Source: Anabas testudineus (Eukaryota; Chordata; Actinopteri; Anabantiformes; Anabantidae). From it: a DNA stretch of 64,000 nucleotides. Below the pieces are notes generated by a model that did no database searches, had not been told where the DNA came from, and worked only from the letters and a program-made list of their open reading frames with translations. The position numbers and the translations under genes are program-made. This document shows, in pieces, positions 36,117 to 52,282 of this stretch. Every line of letters starts with the position of its first letter. Within the stretch, counting starts at the first letter, position 1. The stretch covers positions 3,378,490 to 3,442,489 of the forward strand of contig NC_046616.1 in the NCBI RefSeq assembly GCF_900324465.2, in the 5' to 3' direction.

Positions 36117-37330
36117 GATTACAATCTTTAAAGTCACATTAACTTCATCAGAAAATTAAATCAGGCACTAAGTTAATTAGATTTGAACTAACTGGCCAAA
36201 ATATATATAATAATATATCTAATATACAATATAGTGTGTAGAGTCACAGGAAACAAGTAAAGCTTCATATATGTAGCTTACATTGTGCAGGAGAGAGATC
36301 AATTTAAAAACACTAGGTGTTATGGTGCATGTGTTTAGGTGTAGCCTGAAGATTAACTAGAGTCAAACTTGGCCAGAAGATAAAATTACTGGAGCTCTGA
36401 GAGTTATTGCAGCTGAAATGTGTTTCTTGTCCATTTTCTTTTTTACCAACATTGTTTGTTTGTTTCTAACTTGTGTGCTTAGCTCATAGTGAACATAATT
36501 AGGAATTTAAAAATAACTCTTTTTAAAGGTAAAACTGTCAAAGTGTATGTGCAAACTTTGATTGGTGCACATGAAGTAACCTGAGCAGGTGGTGAACGTG
36601 CACATTACATCTGATAAGCTGGACACTTTCATTGACGGTTTAGTTACAGCTTCAGCTTGTAAACAAATGCACACATGTATCAACGTCCATGACAAAGGGT
36701 CAAAGAGTAAATTACTATCAGTTACTGCATGGGCCATTGAGTAATCTGGTCTGTTGACACAGGCACAGCTGTTCGTATCACCCAAAATAGTTTGTATCAG
36801 TAACCGAGTGCTTTCACTTTATCATCCTGTATGATTTACTTTTACTCGCAGTTGTAGCTGTTCTCAGTGGTTTTATTTTACCTGTCATGTCAGTACTAAC
36901 ACTGGTCTGAACTTGTTTCATTTACACCACACACAGATACATATCTTATGTATGTTATGTAACTGAGGATGTGTGGCTGGTCTCTGTATGTAACAGTTAA
37001 CATGACGTCATGAGACACACGGGGAAGTTCACCACAATCAGCTGTGTGGTTCAGAACCACTAGTTGCACTTCAGTTTTCCAAAGAGACATGTGACACATT
37101 TACTTAAACCTGTACACAACACAAATATGTGTTTCTAACATTCAAACTGTCCCTGTGCTGCCTGTACATTCATCCTATGATTAATGTATTACTACAGATC
37201 TGTTGATTTCTCTCATGACGGTACACACTCACCATTAAACCTACACAGTCACACTAAATAAGCGCTTTCCCCTGAATTTCCCCTGTTTAGTTTAATGTGT
37301 AGTTACAGTTTTAAAGAATTAGCAACTTAC

Positions 37331-37430
37331 CAGCTTTGTTACTTCTTGGAGTTGAACGGTTTGTTTGTGTCTTGCCGCCTCTTCTACTGTGAAACTTGAA
37401 GCTGCCGTGGCCTGGTGTGTGTTTCCTGTA
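37331..37430 (-). other. dnase1l1: Candidate non-coding first exon of dnase1l1
   Basis: On the minus strand AAAGCTG/GTAAGTT at 37331/37330 is a strong splice donor, and the next acceptor is at 35855. The upstream end is only a guess because no TATA or other start signal is clear. The inferred intron (35856-37330) holds no coding sequence apart from the Tc1 fragment. Confidence 0.4.
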
Positions 37431-39420
37431 GGAGGGACTTCAGTCTACAACAAGTCCAGCTGCTGTTCAGTTCAGTTAAACATCCAAACTAAAGAAGTCT
37501 TTGACAAGTCACTTAAAATGATCATTTACCATATTAAATATATTGTACAATGCTACAAAAAACGTTTCACTGTGTCTCCTAACAGCCTGTTATGCCAACA
37601 TATTAATATAAATATATGTAATCTGTCTTCTTTTGTTCCAGTTCTTCAACCTTATTAACTCTTCAGTATGGAAACACCACAAACACACGAGATTCAGAAT
37701 ATGTTTAGTTAAAAACTGCAGTTGTGGGTGTGCCGTGTCTTTCTCTGCACCTACTGTGAAGTTTTAAAGTAGGTTTAAAGAAAGGACGACAGAAGGTGGA
37801 GGTTTTAGTTTGGGTGTGGCTGTGAGAAGAGAAACCCAGCGGAGTTTATCTAAATATAACTGCTGCTAATGTGCTTTTTTAAATATTCAGGAACCTCTGA
37901 GTCAGAACATTTCCACTCATACTTATGTCCAGGACTGCTTAAGATTACACTTTAATGGACAAATTAAAGTAGATTTAAGATGGCATTTATTAATATAGTT
38001 GCTCAGTAGTATATCAAACTGCAGACGAAGCTAACAAAGCTTTTAAACTGAAAAATACTGACCTCCTGTTTATATGACGACACATTCATCAAAATATAGA
38101 AATGACAGATGAACTGAAAAAGTACTGTACAACAAAATGCAGACTGTTCTGCACTTTATGTTCTTTAGTGGCACTTTTTAAGTTTAGTTGTTCCATTATA
38201 ACTCAGACATGTGTAACTCTGTTACGTATTTAAAGCCATTTTCAATGAAACTCAAACGTCTCGTTCAATGATGGCTGACGCATCAATACACACACTCCGC
38301 AGCAGAGGGTGGTAAAAGGCCGAGCAGATATCAGAGGGTGTTTTATGGGATAACGTGGCTGCTTTTAGTCTCACAGGTTGTTTTTATTCCCAGTAGTTTT
38401 ATTATTTGTTGTAGCTACTGAAAACAAGTTAAGATCACCACTCACCATAATTTCTGCATATTATTTTCCCGTTAAAAGATTTTAAAAGACAGCATCTTTT
38501 AGTTTGCTACAAGTCTGTAGTCTGTGTAAAAGAATCTTCGATTTCACCTTCACATTTTTTAACTAGTCCTGACAAATGTAAGATCTTATGATACGTTTCA
38601 GCAGAAACCTTATTTATGATGATTGATTGCAGTTCCAGTGTTTTACTATAGTTTAAATCAGTCCGACTGATGCAACTATACTTCTTAGTTGAGTACTTTT
38701 GTGGGTAAAGTAAATTTTAGAACACATTTATTGTAGTAATTTAAAGCAATACTTTAAAGCGAGTACTTTCCAGGTCGTACTTGCACCTTGACTTGAGAGT
38801 TTACTTCTTTATGGCTTCCAACAAAGTCACATATCAACAACCAACAGAGCAGGAAGACTGAAAACCTGTTGCAAAGTGTGTAGTTTAAACATTTTTCATA
38901 GATCCCTTTCCTTTAAATTGGGAAATGTGGGTTCCAGCTGATTTTGATCTCGGCCAAAGCGTCATAAATAAGTTTTACCCCCTTTATCTGGTCACCATCA
39001 ATCAAATCTGATCAAATTAATAATAATCTTATTCCCAGACTGACAAGTTACATCCATTAAATGTGTTATTTTGGGTTTAAGTAAAAAATATTTATGCATA
39101 ACTGTTCATCTTACGTCTATTAGTGGACATTTGTTTGCAGTTTATCGTGTGAACTGACAGATTTAAATCTTTAAATATGCTGTATAGTTAAACAGACTTA
39201 TCAGTGGTTTGATACTGCAGCTAACATCCATTTGCTTATTTAGATGCATTAACCTCTTGAGACAACACCTTCCGTGTAAAACCCAACACCTGACAAATAG
39301 CTGGTATTTTACAGACAAGTACTACTTCCCTGTACCACAGACCAGTTTAAATAGTTGAGGGTGAAAATCTGTGTAAAGAAAAAAATATCAAAGCCATCAC
39401 CACAATCAAGTTTGTAGTCA
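37431..39420. other. Intergenic between rpl10 and dnase1l1; no gene seen
   Basis: AT-rich sequence, presumably containing the dnase1l1 promoter. No coding or repeat feature is supported. Confidence 0.5.
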
Positions 39421-39429
39421 AACCCTTTT

Positions 39430-39435
39430 TTTATT
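39430..39435 (-). terminator. rpl10: rpl10 polyadenylation signal
   Basis: AATAAA on the minus strand, about 22 bases after the stop codon at 39457. The very short 3'UTR is typical of ribosomal protein genes. Confidence 0.7.
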
Positions 39436-39456
39436 AGTTGTCTGTTGTCACAAAGC

Positions 39457-42514
<3,058 letters not shown>

Positions 42515-42537
<23 letters not shown>

Positions 42538-42705
42538 GGTTGCAATCTGTAAATTAACAAGTAAAATGTGTTATTTTGTAAAGTTGGGGTTTAGATATGA
42601 TGTAAAGAACTACACATGAGCCTATTTTATTCAGAGCCACAGAAAACCCGCTCCCACCACGCACTCACCTAATGGAGGAAAGGAAGTTGAAGCGACTTCC
42701 GCTTC
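42515..42705 (-). promoter_or_regulatory. rpl10: rpl10 5' end: TOP-like non-coding exon, intron and start-codon exon
   Basis: The start-codon exon runs 42515-42546, with the ATG nine bases after a TTACAG acceptor. The upstream exon ends at a CCATTAG/GTGAGTG donor (42669/42668). The pyrimidine tract just inside it fits a terminal oligopyrimidine start, so translation would be controlled by growth signalling. The exact start site is inferred. Confidence 0.6.
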
Positions 42706-43123
42706 GTCATATGGGCAAAGGCTCCATGGGAAAAATATATTTTATATTTTTTAACGCATATTCTTTCAGTCAACATTCATATTTGAGACCTAAAAGAGGT
42801 AATATGCAACAATTATTGTAAAATACTTTTATAAAAATTCATTTGGTGGTAGTTAACTACGTCCGAATGAATGCTGGGAAATGTAGTTCGCGACAACACG
42901 CGACAGCACGGCGCAATCTCGGAAAATCTCAAAGCTGCAGCGTGTATTTCTTTTTCTTTATAGTTTCTGAATGCACTGTTGTTTAATATTGTGCTTAACA
43001 CTTTGTTTTAAATCGATTATATATTTTTATTTAAAGAAAACTGACTTGTCACAGTTGGAATAATGCGAACCAAAATGCACAATACATTAACCCTGAAACT
43101 AAAACTGTTGATTGGAATTCAGC

Positions 43124-43169
43124 CATCAATCAATCAATCAATCAGTCAATCAATCAATCAATCAATCAG

Positions 43170-43202
<33 letters not shown>
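43124..43202. repeat. (ATCA)n tetranucleotide repeat
   Basis: About 19 near-perfect ATCA units, with GTCA variants at two places. Confidence 0.97.
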
Positions 43203-45891
43203 TAAAATCAGTGAGAACAGTTCTGCACAGCTGGGCAGCAGTGGAGATGCATCGCTGTAGATCAAACCACCCAGCCCAGCAGTAAGTGGTAATTCATTGA
43301 TAATGTTCCACTGGAACATCACTAATTCTGCATGATTAGTATGTTGATACTGACAATACATCTGTACGTTTGTGTAGGGAGAGCTTTGAATGAGGAGATG
43401 ATACTTCTGTTTTTGTACTGCACTTATTTAATTCACTGAATACTTCACATATTGTAGCAGACCTAAATACTGCTCCTGTTAACATTACCTATATGTGATT
43501 TTATGGTTTTCCTGCAACATGTTAAAATATCTACTGTGAACCAAACCTTCACAAATTGTCCTTTGGTCACATCTCAAATGCAACCTACAAACTGTCCGTT
43601 AGGGGGAACTGTTGCACCGTGTACATCCCAGGATTTCCAGGCCCTACCTTGCTAATTCTTAAAAAGGAACAATGAGCTCATATCTAAAGTCCTGTTAATG
43701 CAGAACAAATGTTGTTCTGTAGCCCAGGAATGTGAGGAATCCTAACCTCGTTCTGACTCTGCTCCGTCTGAGAGTCCCTCAGACATCACTCAACATAACA
43801 GGGATTGTTCAACATCTCAGAGCCTCTGAAGAATGTGTTAAACTGACTCGGTCCAGACCTCATGTTCGGTTTTTCATTTAAGTTTTCACACTAAAACATG
43901 TTCATTGTGAATTCACCATTCAGATCAGGTATCTGTGAAGAAATGATGACTCAAGCACAAAGCGGATATCTCAGTCAGGAAAAGCTCTGAACTCTGACTG
44001 GGATCAGTGCACAGCCTCCTGCGGGGGTCAGTTATCCTGCGTCTCTATCTTGTCCAGTCCGACTGCTGAGCTTGAAAATCCTCCAGGCAAATCTCCTGTC
44101 ACTGAGGGGCAAGGATGAGGGTGTGACGATGAGAAGGGACCCAGGACCAAAAATGGTCAGACAGTATTTGCGCACACACACACACACACACAGGGGAACA
44201 CTAATACACACATCAGCAGATTCAGTTGCTGCTTTCTCAGACAACTTAAACGATGGACAGCGGTGAACTGGGTTTGTTAGTTTTATAAAACTGCAATCAG
44301 AGGATATAGCTGGTGACACTCGATCATGTGGATGGTTAGACACCCTCACTGTGTGCTTAATACCACAGTAGGGCCATTAATGGAGCCGGTTTGCCTAACT
44401 GCATCCAAAAAGTAAAAGAAATCCTTCTACCATAGTTATACAGTGGTTTGTTTGTTTAAATTGTACAAAAACCAAAGTGTAAAAGCAACACGAGTGGTTT
44501 AACATGGGTCATTACAGACTGTTTATTTGGTTTCCTGGAGTTACTCCACAGTCTTTACAGTTTTTACACTGATTTCTGACTCTGACATCATAGTTATCAC
44601 ACACGTCTGTGAGCGTTAACAGTATTCTCATCGTTTTCTCAAGATGTTCAACTGTTCCCAAAGACAATAGCTTTAAATCAGAGGATTTTTGGATTAACAC
44701 TCACAACAACCATTGTGTATCCTGCCTAAAAGATAGTGTGTTGAGAAACACAATAAATCTTTAGGGTAGTACACCCAATTGTTTGTTGTAGTGTCTCTGG
44801 ATAAGAAAATTCCTCTAAATCCCTGATAAGTATGTAGATTAACATGTAGTGGATGTGTAGAATACACCTGAAGGATTGAGTAGAGGAAACACACTCGACA
44901 ATTAGCCTGAAAATGAAATAAATGCAGTGACCTCTGTGTGGTTTCCTCTGTTGCTCTCTTGACAACCAAAACAGAAAAATAAATGATCAACATTCATTTG
45001 CTCATTTCCCACACCCTCACAGACACACACAGTGCCCACTGACCAGTGTGACTGATGCATGAGGGTGTGGTGATTAACACCCTGTAGGTTACTCTGAAAA
45101 CGGAAGTGCTATCTGTGAGATTACGTTTCAGCGAGCAGAGCTGAGAATGGGTGAGGGTTATAAAGATGGGTGGGGTTATAAAGCGCTATATCAGATATTT
45201 CAACAGGCTGTAAGTCACTGAGCTGTTTAATAAATCACTTTATAATAATCCAGCTATTCAGGCATTAATAATGCATTACTAAATAAACTCCACCATGCTC
45301 TGCTTGCCTCAGGAATGTTTTAAAATGCTACCATCTAAATCACAGCTTGTACACATATTTTTTTGCATTTATGTACAAGATATACAGTTTTATACTTTAG
45401 TTCATTCAATTTAAAATAAGAGACACTAACAGTCAGTAGTAAGTCTATAGAAATACAGAAATAACTTATTGGGCAACACGGCTCTTTAACATACAGTGTA
45501 GTCCACAGAGGTTATTTATTTTATTTATATTGTGGACTTAGCTGATTGAGAGATGATCATGGCCCATATTTACTCAACTATTGTAATTAAGTTGTAATGT
45601 TGTAGTGCTTTTACTTTTTTGTTTTAGTTACTAGTTACTTTGCATATGCAAGTTCTCAGTACTTATTATAATCAACACTATCATGGATTAACACAAAGTG
45701 GTTCCAATCAACTCCACTTTTACCAGCTGCTGGTTTCTTTCCACAACAAGCCAAACTAATCGGGACTAGGTTTGCATATTCAGGTTATCAAAAACATTAA
45801 ATTCAAGAGTTTAAAAGGAAAAATGTTCTTTAAATGGATTCTAAGGTTACATGAGGCAGCTACTTGCAGTTGTGCTTGAGTTTTAGGTTAT

Positions 45892-45928
<37 letters not shown>
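45892..45928. repeat. (TCA)n trinucleotide repeat
   Basis: Twelve uninterrupted TCA units. Confidence 0.97.
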
Positions 45929-46138
45929 GCTTAGTAAATGCATACAGGAAAACCTCTAAATAGTAAATGACCTGGAGGCTGAGGAGTCTTGTTATCACTA
46001 GAAAATCATTCACAAGAAATCATCCATTATTTTTGCTGCTTATGCTGTTAACAGTGGAGACGCTGAGGGACAGGAAGGGTGCTACCTGAATAGATCACCG
46101 GTCGGGTTTTGCCAACCCAGAATCCTTAGCATGGTGAT

Positions 46139-46205
46139 GAATAATAATAATAATAATAATAATAATGTATACTTTATTGATCCCCTTGGGGAAATTCGGT
46201 TGAAA
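46139..46205 (-). repeat. (AAT)n with a LINE-tail-like motif
   Basis: (AAT)n at 46139-46167 is followed by ACTTTATTGATCCCCTTGGG / GAAATTC. On the minus strand this reads GAATTTCCCCAAGGGGATCA / ATAAAGT, a motif I recall as a common 3' end of fish non-LTR elements next to simple repeats. The palindrome CCCCTTGGGG is embedded. Confidence 0.5.
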
Positions 46206-49200
46206 AACCCCCTCATGACTTCACAGCAAGTCAAGAATGTCACCGGTGCACCTCAGGTGCCAGTTTTAGTCTCTGTTTATGTCTTGTTTACATTTCTAAA
46301 CTGTTATCTCTGATATAAACAGTCCAGCTTCCTAGTTACCATCAAACTCACCTGCCTACCATGACATCACACCTATAGATTGATGAGACGTTATCCTTCT
46401 TATCCCACACTCTGTGTGTTATCTTATGCATCTGCTCTAGATTTCATAACAGTTTTATTGTTAATTGTTCAGCATATGGAGCACAGACCTCTGTGATTAA
46501 CATATGCCAGATTGCACAACAAGGGGAAGTTTTCGCTGAGTGGGCTTTTGGTGCCCATATTGTTGACCAGGAAGTGAAAATGAACTGTTTCCATGGCGAC
46601 AGAGGGAAAGGGAAACAAACAAATGAGCCTGACTCACTCCCTCTTGTCATCTCCTCTATTGTTTGTTCTTTTTCTCTCGATCCTGCACATCGTTCACTGT
46701 GACCTCACGTATCTGCCACCATCATGGAGGCAAACCAGGCCGAGAGCAGCTACAGTAAACACGAAGCAACAAAAGAGTTCTGGGAAACATGACATTGGTG
46801 TCGCTCCACAAGCAATGTTTTAGCACTGTTTAAAGAACTGTAGACAGGAATCCACATCTCCTGGATTCTGTTGAGATGTGTCCACCCCCTACCCCCAATT
46901 TCAATTCAGTTTTATTGAGACACACAACAAGTACATTCATGTGTTGCCAAAGCAAACTTAGGACAAAAATAGAATACATGAAATAAATTCTGAGGAGAAA
47001 TTTAAAAAGGTGTTTCAATATAATGTATGAATATATATATATATTATTATTATATTATTTTATTATGTTCATAGTTTTGTTAAATTGTGTAATACTGAAG
47101 TAGCTTGCAGTACTTTGTCTGTCTCTGTACTGTATGCCTCACTCCCTCTCTGCAGGTCATGTCTGTGCAGGTCTGTGTGTCAGGCCTAACTTCTTCAGTA
47201 ATGAGATCATATGATGTCATGCAGTTCATGCAGGAGCAGCCTTCAGATCAGTTTGTGTGTGTGTGTGTATATGTCTTACCATGTGTGTGGACACATTCTA
47301 GCTCAAAACAATCCACATGTGATAATATTTCTACATACTTTGTTGTTGTTTAGGAGTTAGGGATAAGATTGGACGTAGGTTTTAAAGGGAACTACACCCT
47401 AAATACGTTTTTGCTCTGCATGCATAAATGCATACAGTTTTCTTGCTTTGTATACATTTTTCAAAAAATAAATCATTTTATGCATAAAAGCATCATTTTT
47501 ATCAATTTGGATTTGAAAGTTTTCTCTGGCTCCTCCCTAATCGTAATGGCATGACATCTCCCATCATATTTATGCAGGTTTAGCATGTTCACAGACTTTA
47601 TTAGGATCTACATGTGAGAACGCAAACATCCAAAGATGTTGGCTCCAACATGAAATATTTTCACCAGTGCATGTCTCTACAGTACAAAGTCTGTGTAATG
47701 TTGAGCACGTGTGTGACTAGAGCACTTAAATGTCCAGAAAACAACAGCAAGTGAGAGAGTATGTCATAGCACTATCCAATAGTAGAGACATTTTACTCAA
47801 AACCACAAATGTGAACCTCATGGCGGTGCTAGAGGAAATGTTAGGGGATCAGGAGTAGGAGTCATTTTATAGCTGGATAAATTTGGCAAACTGTCAAACT
47901 AGTTGCAACATGTGGAGATTTGCACATCAGTATATTAAATTCTGTTGCACCACACAAATTACAAAGTACAGATTATTTATTACAAAATCTTATTAACTAA
48001 ATTAGCTACCAAACAGAGCTAACTGATCCCAGTTTATTGCAGTGTTGACGCAGACAGATAGTCGTTCATTCTTATATTCTTATAAATTATAATTGGATAA
48101 TAGGAGGAAGGCACGTTCAAACCCGAAACCACTTTGCTTGTTTATAATAAAATGAAAACAAGCTGATAAAAACATGCTGATAATGTATGTTAAATGACTA
48201 AATACTGACAACACATAAAACAAAGTCATAGTTACATCCTTGATACATACTATTATTTTATTATTTCTTATTTAAATATTACTTTAGAACATTTTATTAT
48301 GTTTGTAATGGTACATTTTGATTTACCTTTTGATATTGATGAACATTCATGTTTCTAACTTGATTTCAAAAATCAGTTCACTATAGAAAGGTTACAGTAG
48401 TAATGACTTTCCGACTAGCTGGTAAAAAGTGGACAGGCAGAAAACACAGAGAGGAGACGATAAGCTGAGGTAGGATACAGGTGAGCTGTGAAGACAACGA
48501 GACAGACCATAAGGGTCAAAAAGCCACAGGCTACATACATTCATTAGGCCTCCACTCTCTTCTGTCAACCTTTATTCGCTATAAACTAGAAATAGTTTCT
48601 GGCTTCAGCCACCCATCCCCACACACACTTTCATCCATGCATCTTGCCGTACAACACGTTCACACACAGTCACACACTCATGCACACGAAGAATGCATCT
48701 TTTTCAAATACTCTCAGCCAACATTCGTCTGGGCTGACATCATTATTTGTTTCCTTCGACATCTGTTTTCAATGAATCCAGTCCAGATGCAGGTGTAGGG
48801 AACAGCTACCACCTTATATTTCATCATGCGTTCACACGGTGAACGGGAATGGATGACTGATATACGGACAAAGGGAAACACACACTCACTCAGCTGGATG
48901 AGTCGCACAGGTGTGATGTGTTGTGCCTGTATTTTTCAGCAGTGGTGATGTAATAGGCATAATTCACACAGTGTCACCTGTATGAGTAAGAGGAGTCTAC
49001 GTCCAATCACTTTTTATTTGGTTCATACACAGTCATACAAATTCTGAATGAGTTAAAGTGAAAAAGGTTCTTAAATTGTTCCTTTAATCCTTTTCTTTGG
49101 GACCATTTGCATTAACAATAAATTTGGCTTATCAAATAAAAAGATGTAAAATAAAAGTTTGTTTTGTCTTTTGTGTCTCTCATTTTTCCATTCAATTCAA

Positions 49201-49519
49201 TTAATCACACAACGCAGGAAATATAATTCAATGTCAGCACCAAAAAGCATTTACTGATATACGCTGATGTATCAAATGGAAAATAGATTCGGTGCTAGTG
49301 CTGCAAAATGCACAGGAGTCAGAAATGTCATTACTACATGATTCTTCTTCACATTTTATTCTATATGTTATGTAGCTGTGGTACGGTGTGTGTGCACATC
49401 TCAAAGAAACAAGAGACATTTAAAAGATTTAATGCAAGAAAAGTGGATTTATGGGACGAGATAAGGAGCAGAGGGAGGGAGTGCAAGAGGGAGATCAGTC
49501 ATTCATGTTTGCTGTCTCT

Positions 49520-49566
<47 letters not shown>
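49520..49566. repeat. (CA)n microsatellite
   Basis: About 23 CA units. Confidence 0.97.
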
Positions 49567-49573
<7 letters not shown>

Positions 49574-50385
49574 ACCCTCCCATATACGGACAAAACTACT
49601 GGACCCCATCGCTCTATCTGTATACTACACATACACAAATGCTGAAGCCACCAAACTACTAACGATAAGTTCTTCTGTATTTTATTAAGCCATTGATCCA
49701 ACTATAGGAAATGTCATCCTGTCCTTGAATCCAGTGCAAAAACAATACACTTTTGCACCCTGATTCAAGACAAACAACTGATATTCAGCTGATATTCATG
49801 CTGATATCTCTCCGCATCGCTGCAAGCCTTTGTTTGTTTGCTTTACTGTCGTCCTCACTCCTCTGTGGCCTGTTCCCCACCATTCTCAAGCCTCCTCTGT
49901 TTAGATGAATTCAAGAGAGTTGAAGACCCAAGAGAGGCGCGCTGGTCATGAGGGAATCCAGCAGGGCTTGCTTGGCAAGAGAGCCAGAGAAATAGAAAAA
50001 ATACAGAAACACAATGAGGGGGTGGTGGTAGTGGAGATTTAGGGTTGGGGGTGGGCAGTGTGCAGGCAGGAAAGATACAGGAACAGAGAGAGGAGGCATA
50101 GACAGACAGGCAGAGAGAAAGGAAGGCAGAGCTTACCTTAAAAGGCTGTGTTTGTAGATGGAGACGGGCGTCAGAGTGTTTAAATGTACTCGTGTATGTG
50201 CAGTCCCGGGTTGTTAAATGTCCCCAACCTATATTAACAGATGGGTGGAGGAGGTGGAGAAGCATTACAGAGCACAATATAGACAAAACGTCAGAGGGGG
50301 TTCAGTCTGACAGAGACCACCCTCCTCAGAGCTGAACTTTCCTGTCGGTGTGTTAGTGATGATGGAAGAGTTGGATGTGTGATCA

Positions 50386-50387
<2 letters not shown>

Positions 50388-50444
<57 letters not shown>
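50388..50444. repeat. (GT)n microsatellite
   Basis: About 28 GT units. Confidence 0.97.
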
Positions 50445-50445
<1 letters not shown>

Positions 50446-51865
50446 ATATCTCTCGTCAAAATGGCCAGTAGCTACTAGCAATAGATTCCTGTAGCCTGAT
50501 TCATTCAGTTCGGTCAGGTCTCCTTTTAAAGACTGTGAAATGTGTCGTCCTGACGTTGAACACCTCCGTCTCATTTCTGTCGCCACTTTCAACGCACGCA
50601 CAAAAACACGCACACATGCACAACAGTGACTGATTGACTAGCTCCACACCATCAGCTCTTCTTCTTCTACTGTACCTCACTTGCAATGTGTTTACATGAA
50701 CACACAGACACACACTCATCCTGCCTAAACCCCCATGTACTCATTACTCAACAGGAACTGAGGATCTGGGAATGCGTCCAGGTTTCTCTCTCTCTGTCGA
50801 TGTTGTCAGCTCTGCTCTCCTCCAATCTGGGTGATTTTCTTAATATGGTCAGAGAGGGAGTGAAAAGTGAGAGAGAGGTGGACACTGGAGCAGAGAAACC
50901 AAAGTAGCTTAAAATGTCCGTCTGTCTTCACTCCTCACCTCTTGAAACTAGACCTAATTTAGGTCTAGACCTAATTAGACCTAATTTAGGCCAAGTTTAA
51001 GTGTTTGTTTAATCTACACAGGTGGGGTTTATCCCTTAGTGCTGGACAGAAATGTATTTACTTTGACAACCAACCTCAGACTACTGTAGCTATTAAAGAG
51101 TTAAGTAAATGGAAGTTCAGAATTTGCAGCTCATCGTGCAACAGCCCTCGTTACATATTCTGTTAAACACAGAGAGTTAAGTTTACAGTTATCATGTCGA
51201 ACCAAAGCACAGTGTTTGTATCTTTAAGGCCTGACAAATGACTTCAGTTCATTTCATTCCTCAGGGGAAATTTGTAAAAGTTTGGGGATTTTTCCAAAAG
51301 ACACTGTAAAAATCTTTTACCACAGTATTTGTACAAGTTGGTGAGTCTTTTGTTTTTACTGTGCAAGAACACAAGAGCATGTTTGCAACCACAGACAGCA
51401 AGTGAATGTAGTCCCAGTACCTGGTGATTTAGCTGCGTGACACAGTGAGGCGAGTGTCTGTCCCCTAGTTTTTGCAGGATGTGGCATTTCAGGTAACTAA
51501 GCCTGTTGAACACTGGTCATTTATAACTTCTAATCAGAGATGTCCTTGATTAGAAGTTCTTCTATAGGTGAATAAGAGCGATGTGAAAATAGTAAGAAAC
51601 CACTGCTTGTTGACATCTTGTTTGTCTGCAGACCTGAATCTTCTTCGGCTTTCGTTTTTCAATCACGAATACAAACTACTGCCACCTGCAGTTATAGGGA
51701 GTTATTTCCTGGAGCCACTTTTGACCCAGACAAAGACGACATGAGACAAAGCAACATTCGGAGTAGTTCCCTGTGGTTCTTTGAACCCAGCTTTGTGTGT
51801 CACGGCCCGAACAGTGGACTGATTTAAAGAGTATGATTGTTTCCTACCAGATGATGCACAGTCAC

Positions 51866-51867
<2 letters not shown>

Positions 51868-51903
<36 letters not shown>
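51868..51903. repeat. (GT)n microsatellite
   Basis: About 18 GT units, 40 bases before the inverted repeat at 51946-52030. Confidence 0.97.
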
Positions 51904-51904
<1 letters not shown>

Positions 51905-51945
51905 ATAGTTTACACAAGGTGAAGTTACATAGCTGTTTTCTGTTT

Positions 51946-52030
51946 AGCTGGATGTTGAGTCATGGCAACTGGACTTCTTAGGCCAGCCTAATAAGAAGGA
52001 AGTCCAGTTGCTGTGACTCAACTTCCAGCT
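51946..52030. repeat. Inverted repeat (hairpin) with ~35-base arms
   Basis: The left arm 51946-51980 (AGCTGGATGTTGAGTCATGG...) is the near-complement of the right arm 51992-52030 (...GTGACTCAACTTCCAGCT), with a loop of about 11 bases. It may be the tip of an unclassified fish repeat, since ACTGAGAATCTTCAC just downstream is a motif I recall from such repeats. Confidence 0.85.
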
Positions 52031-52244
52031 AACTTCACCTGTACGACTGAGAATCTTCACCGACATGTTTTCTGTTTACACTTCATTAGTTATGAGCCCC
52101 CCAAACGGGGTGCTCTCATCTGGAGTGTTTAATTTCAAAAATGCAGCATGGTGCTGCACAGAGGTCTATTATTTATATTTATATACCATAGAACATTTCG
52201 CCTGACTGCCTCTTAGTCTGTGTACTCACAAGTGTGCACACACA

Positions 52245-52245
<1 letters not shown>

Positions 52246-52280
<35 letters not shown>
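52246..52280. repeat. (CA)n microsatellite
   Basis: About 17 CA units, preceded by an imperfect CACAGA stretch. Confidence 0.97.

Positions 52281-52282
<2 letters not shown>

Larger units (their letters stand above)
42706..46130. other. Intergenic; no gene seen
   Basis: The stretch holds (ATCA)n at 43124-43202, a short CA tract near 44173-44191 and (TCA)n at 45892-45928. No coding sequence is supported. Confidence 0.5.

Noticed and set aside
43124-43202. Regularly spaced repeats that could suggest an array such as CRISPR
   Set aside because: A tetranucleotide microsatellite without spacers, in a vertebrate genome.
47020-47070. AT-rich block as an origin or matrix attachment site
   Set aside because: Short simple TA/ATT repeats only. 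Nothing specific supports a function.
49855-50286. Open frame of 143 codons on the minus strand
   Set aside because: No recognisable domain, odd composition and no splice or promoter context. It begins inside repeat-rich sequence.
50265-50613. Frames with long Thr-His or Val-Cys runs (also 49308-49701, 51702-51917, 52179-52414, 55989-56301)
   Set aside because: Direct translation of (CA)n/(GT)n microsatellites.
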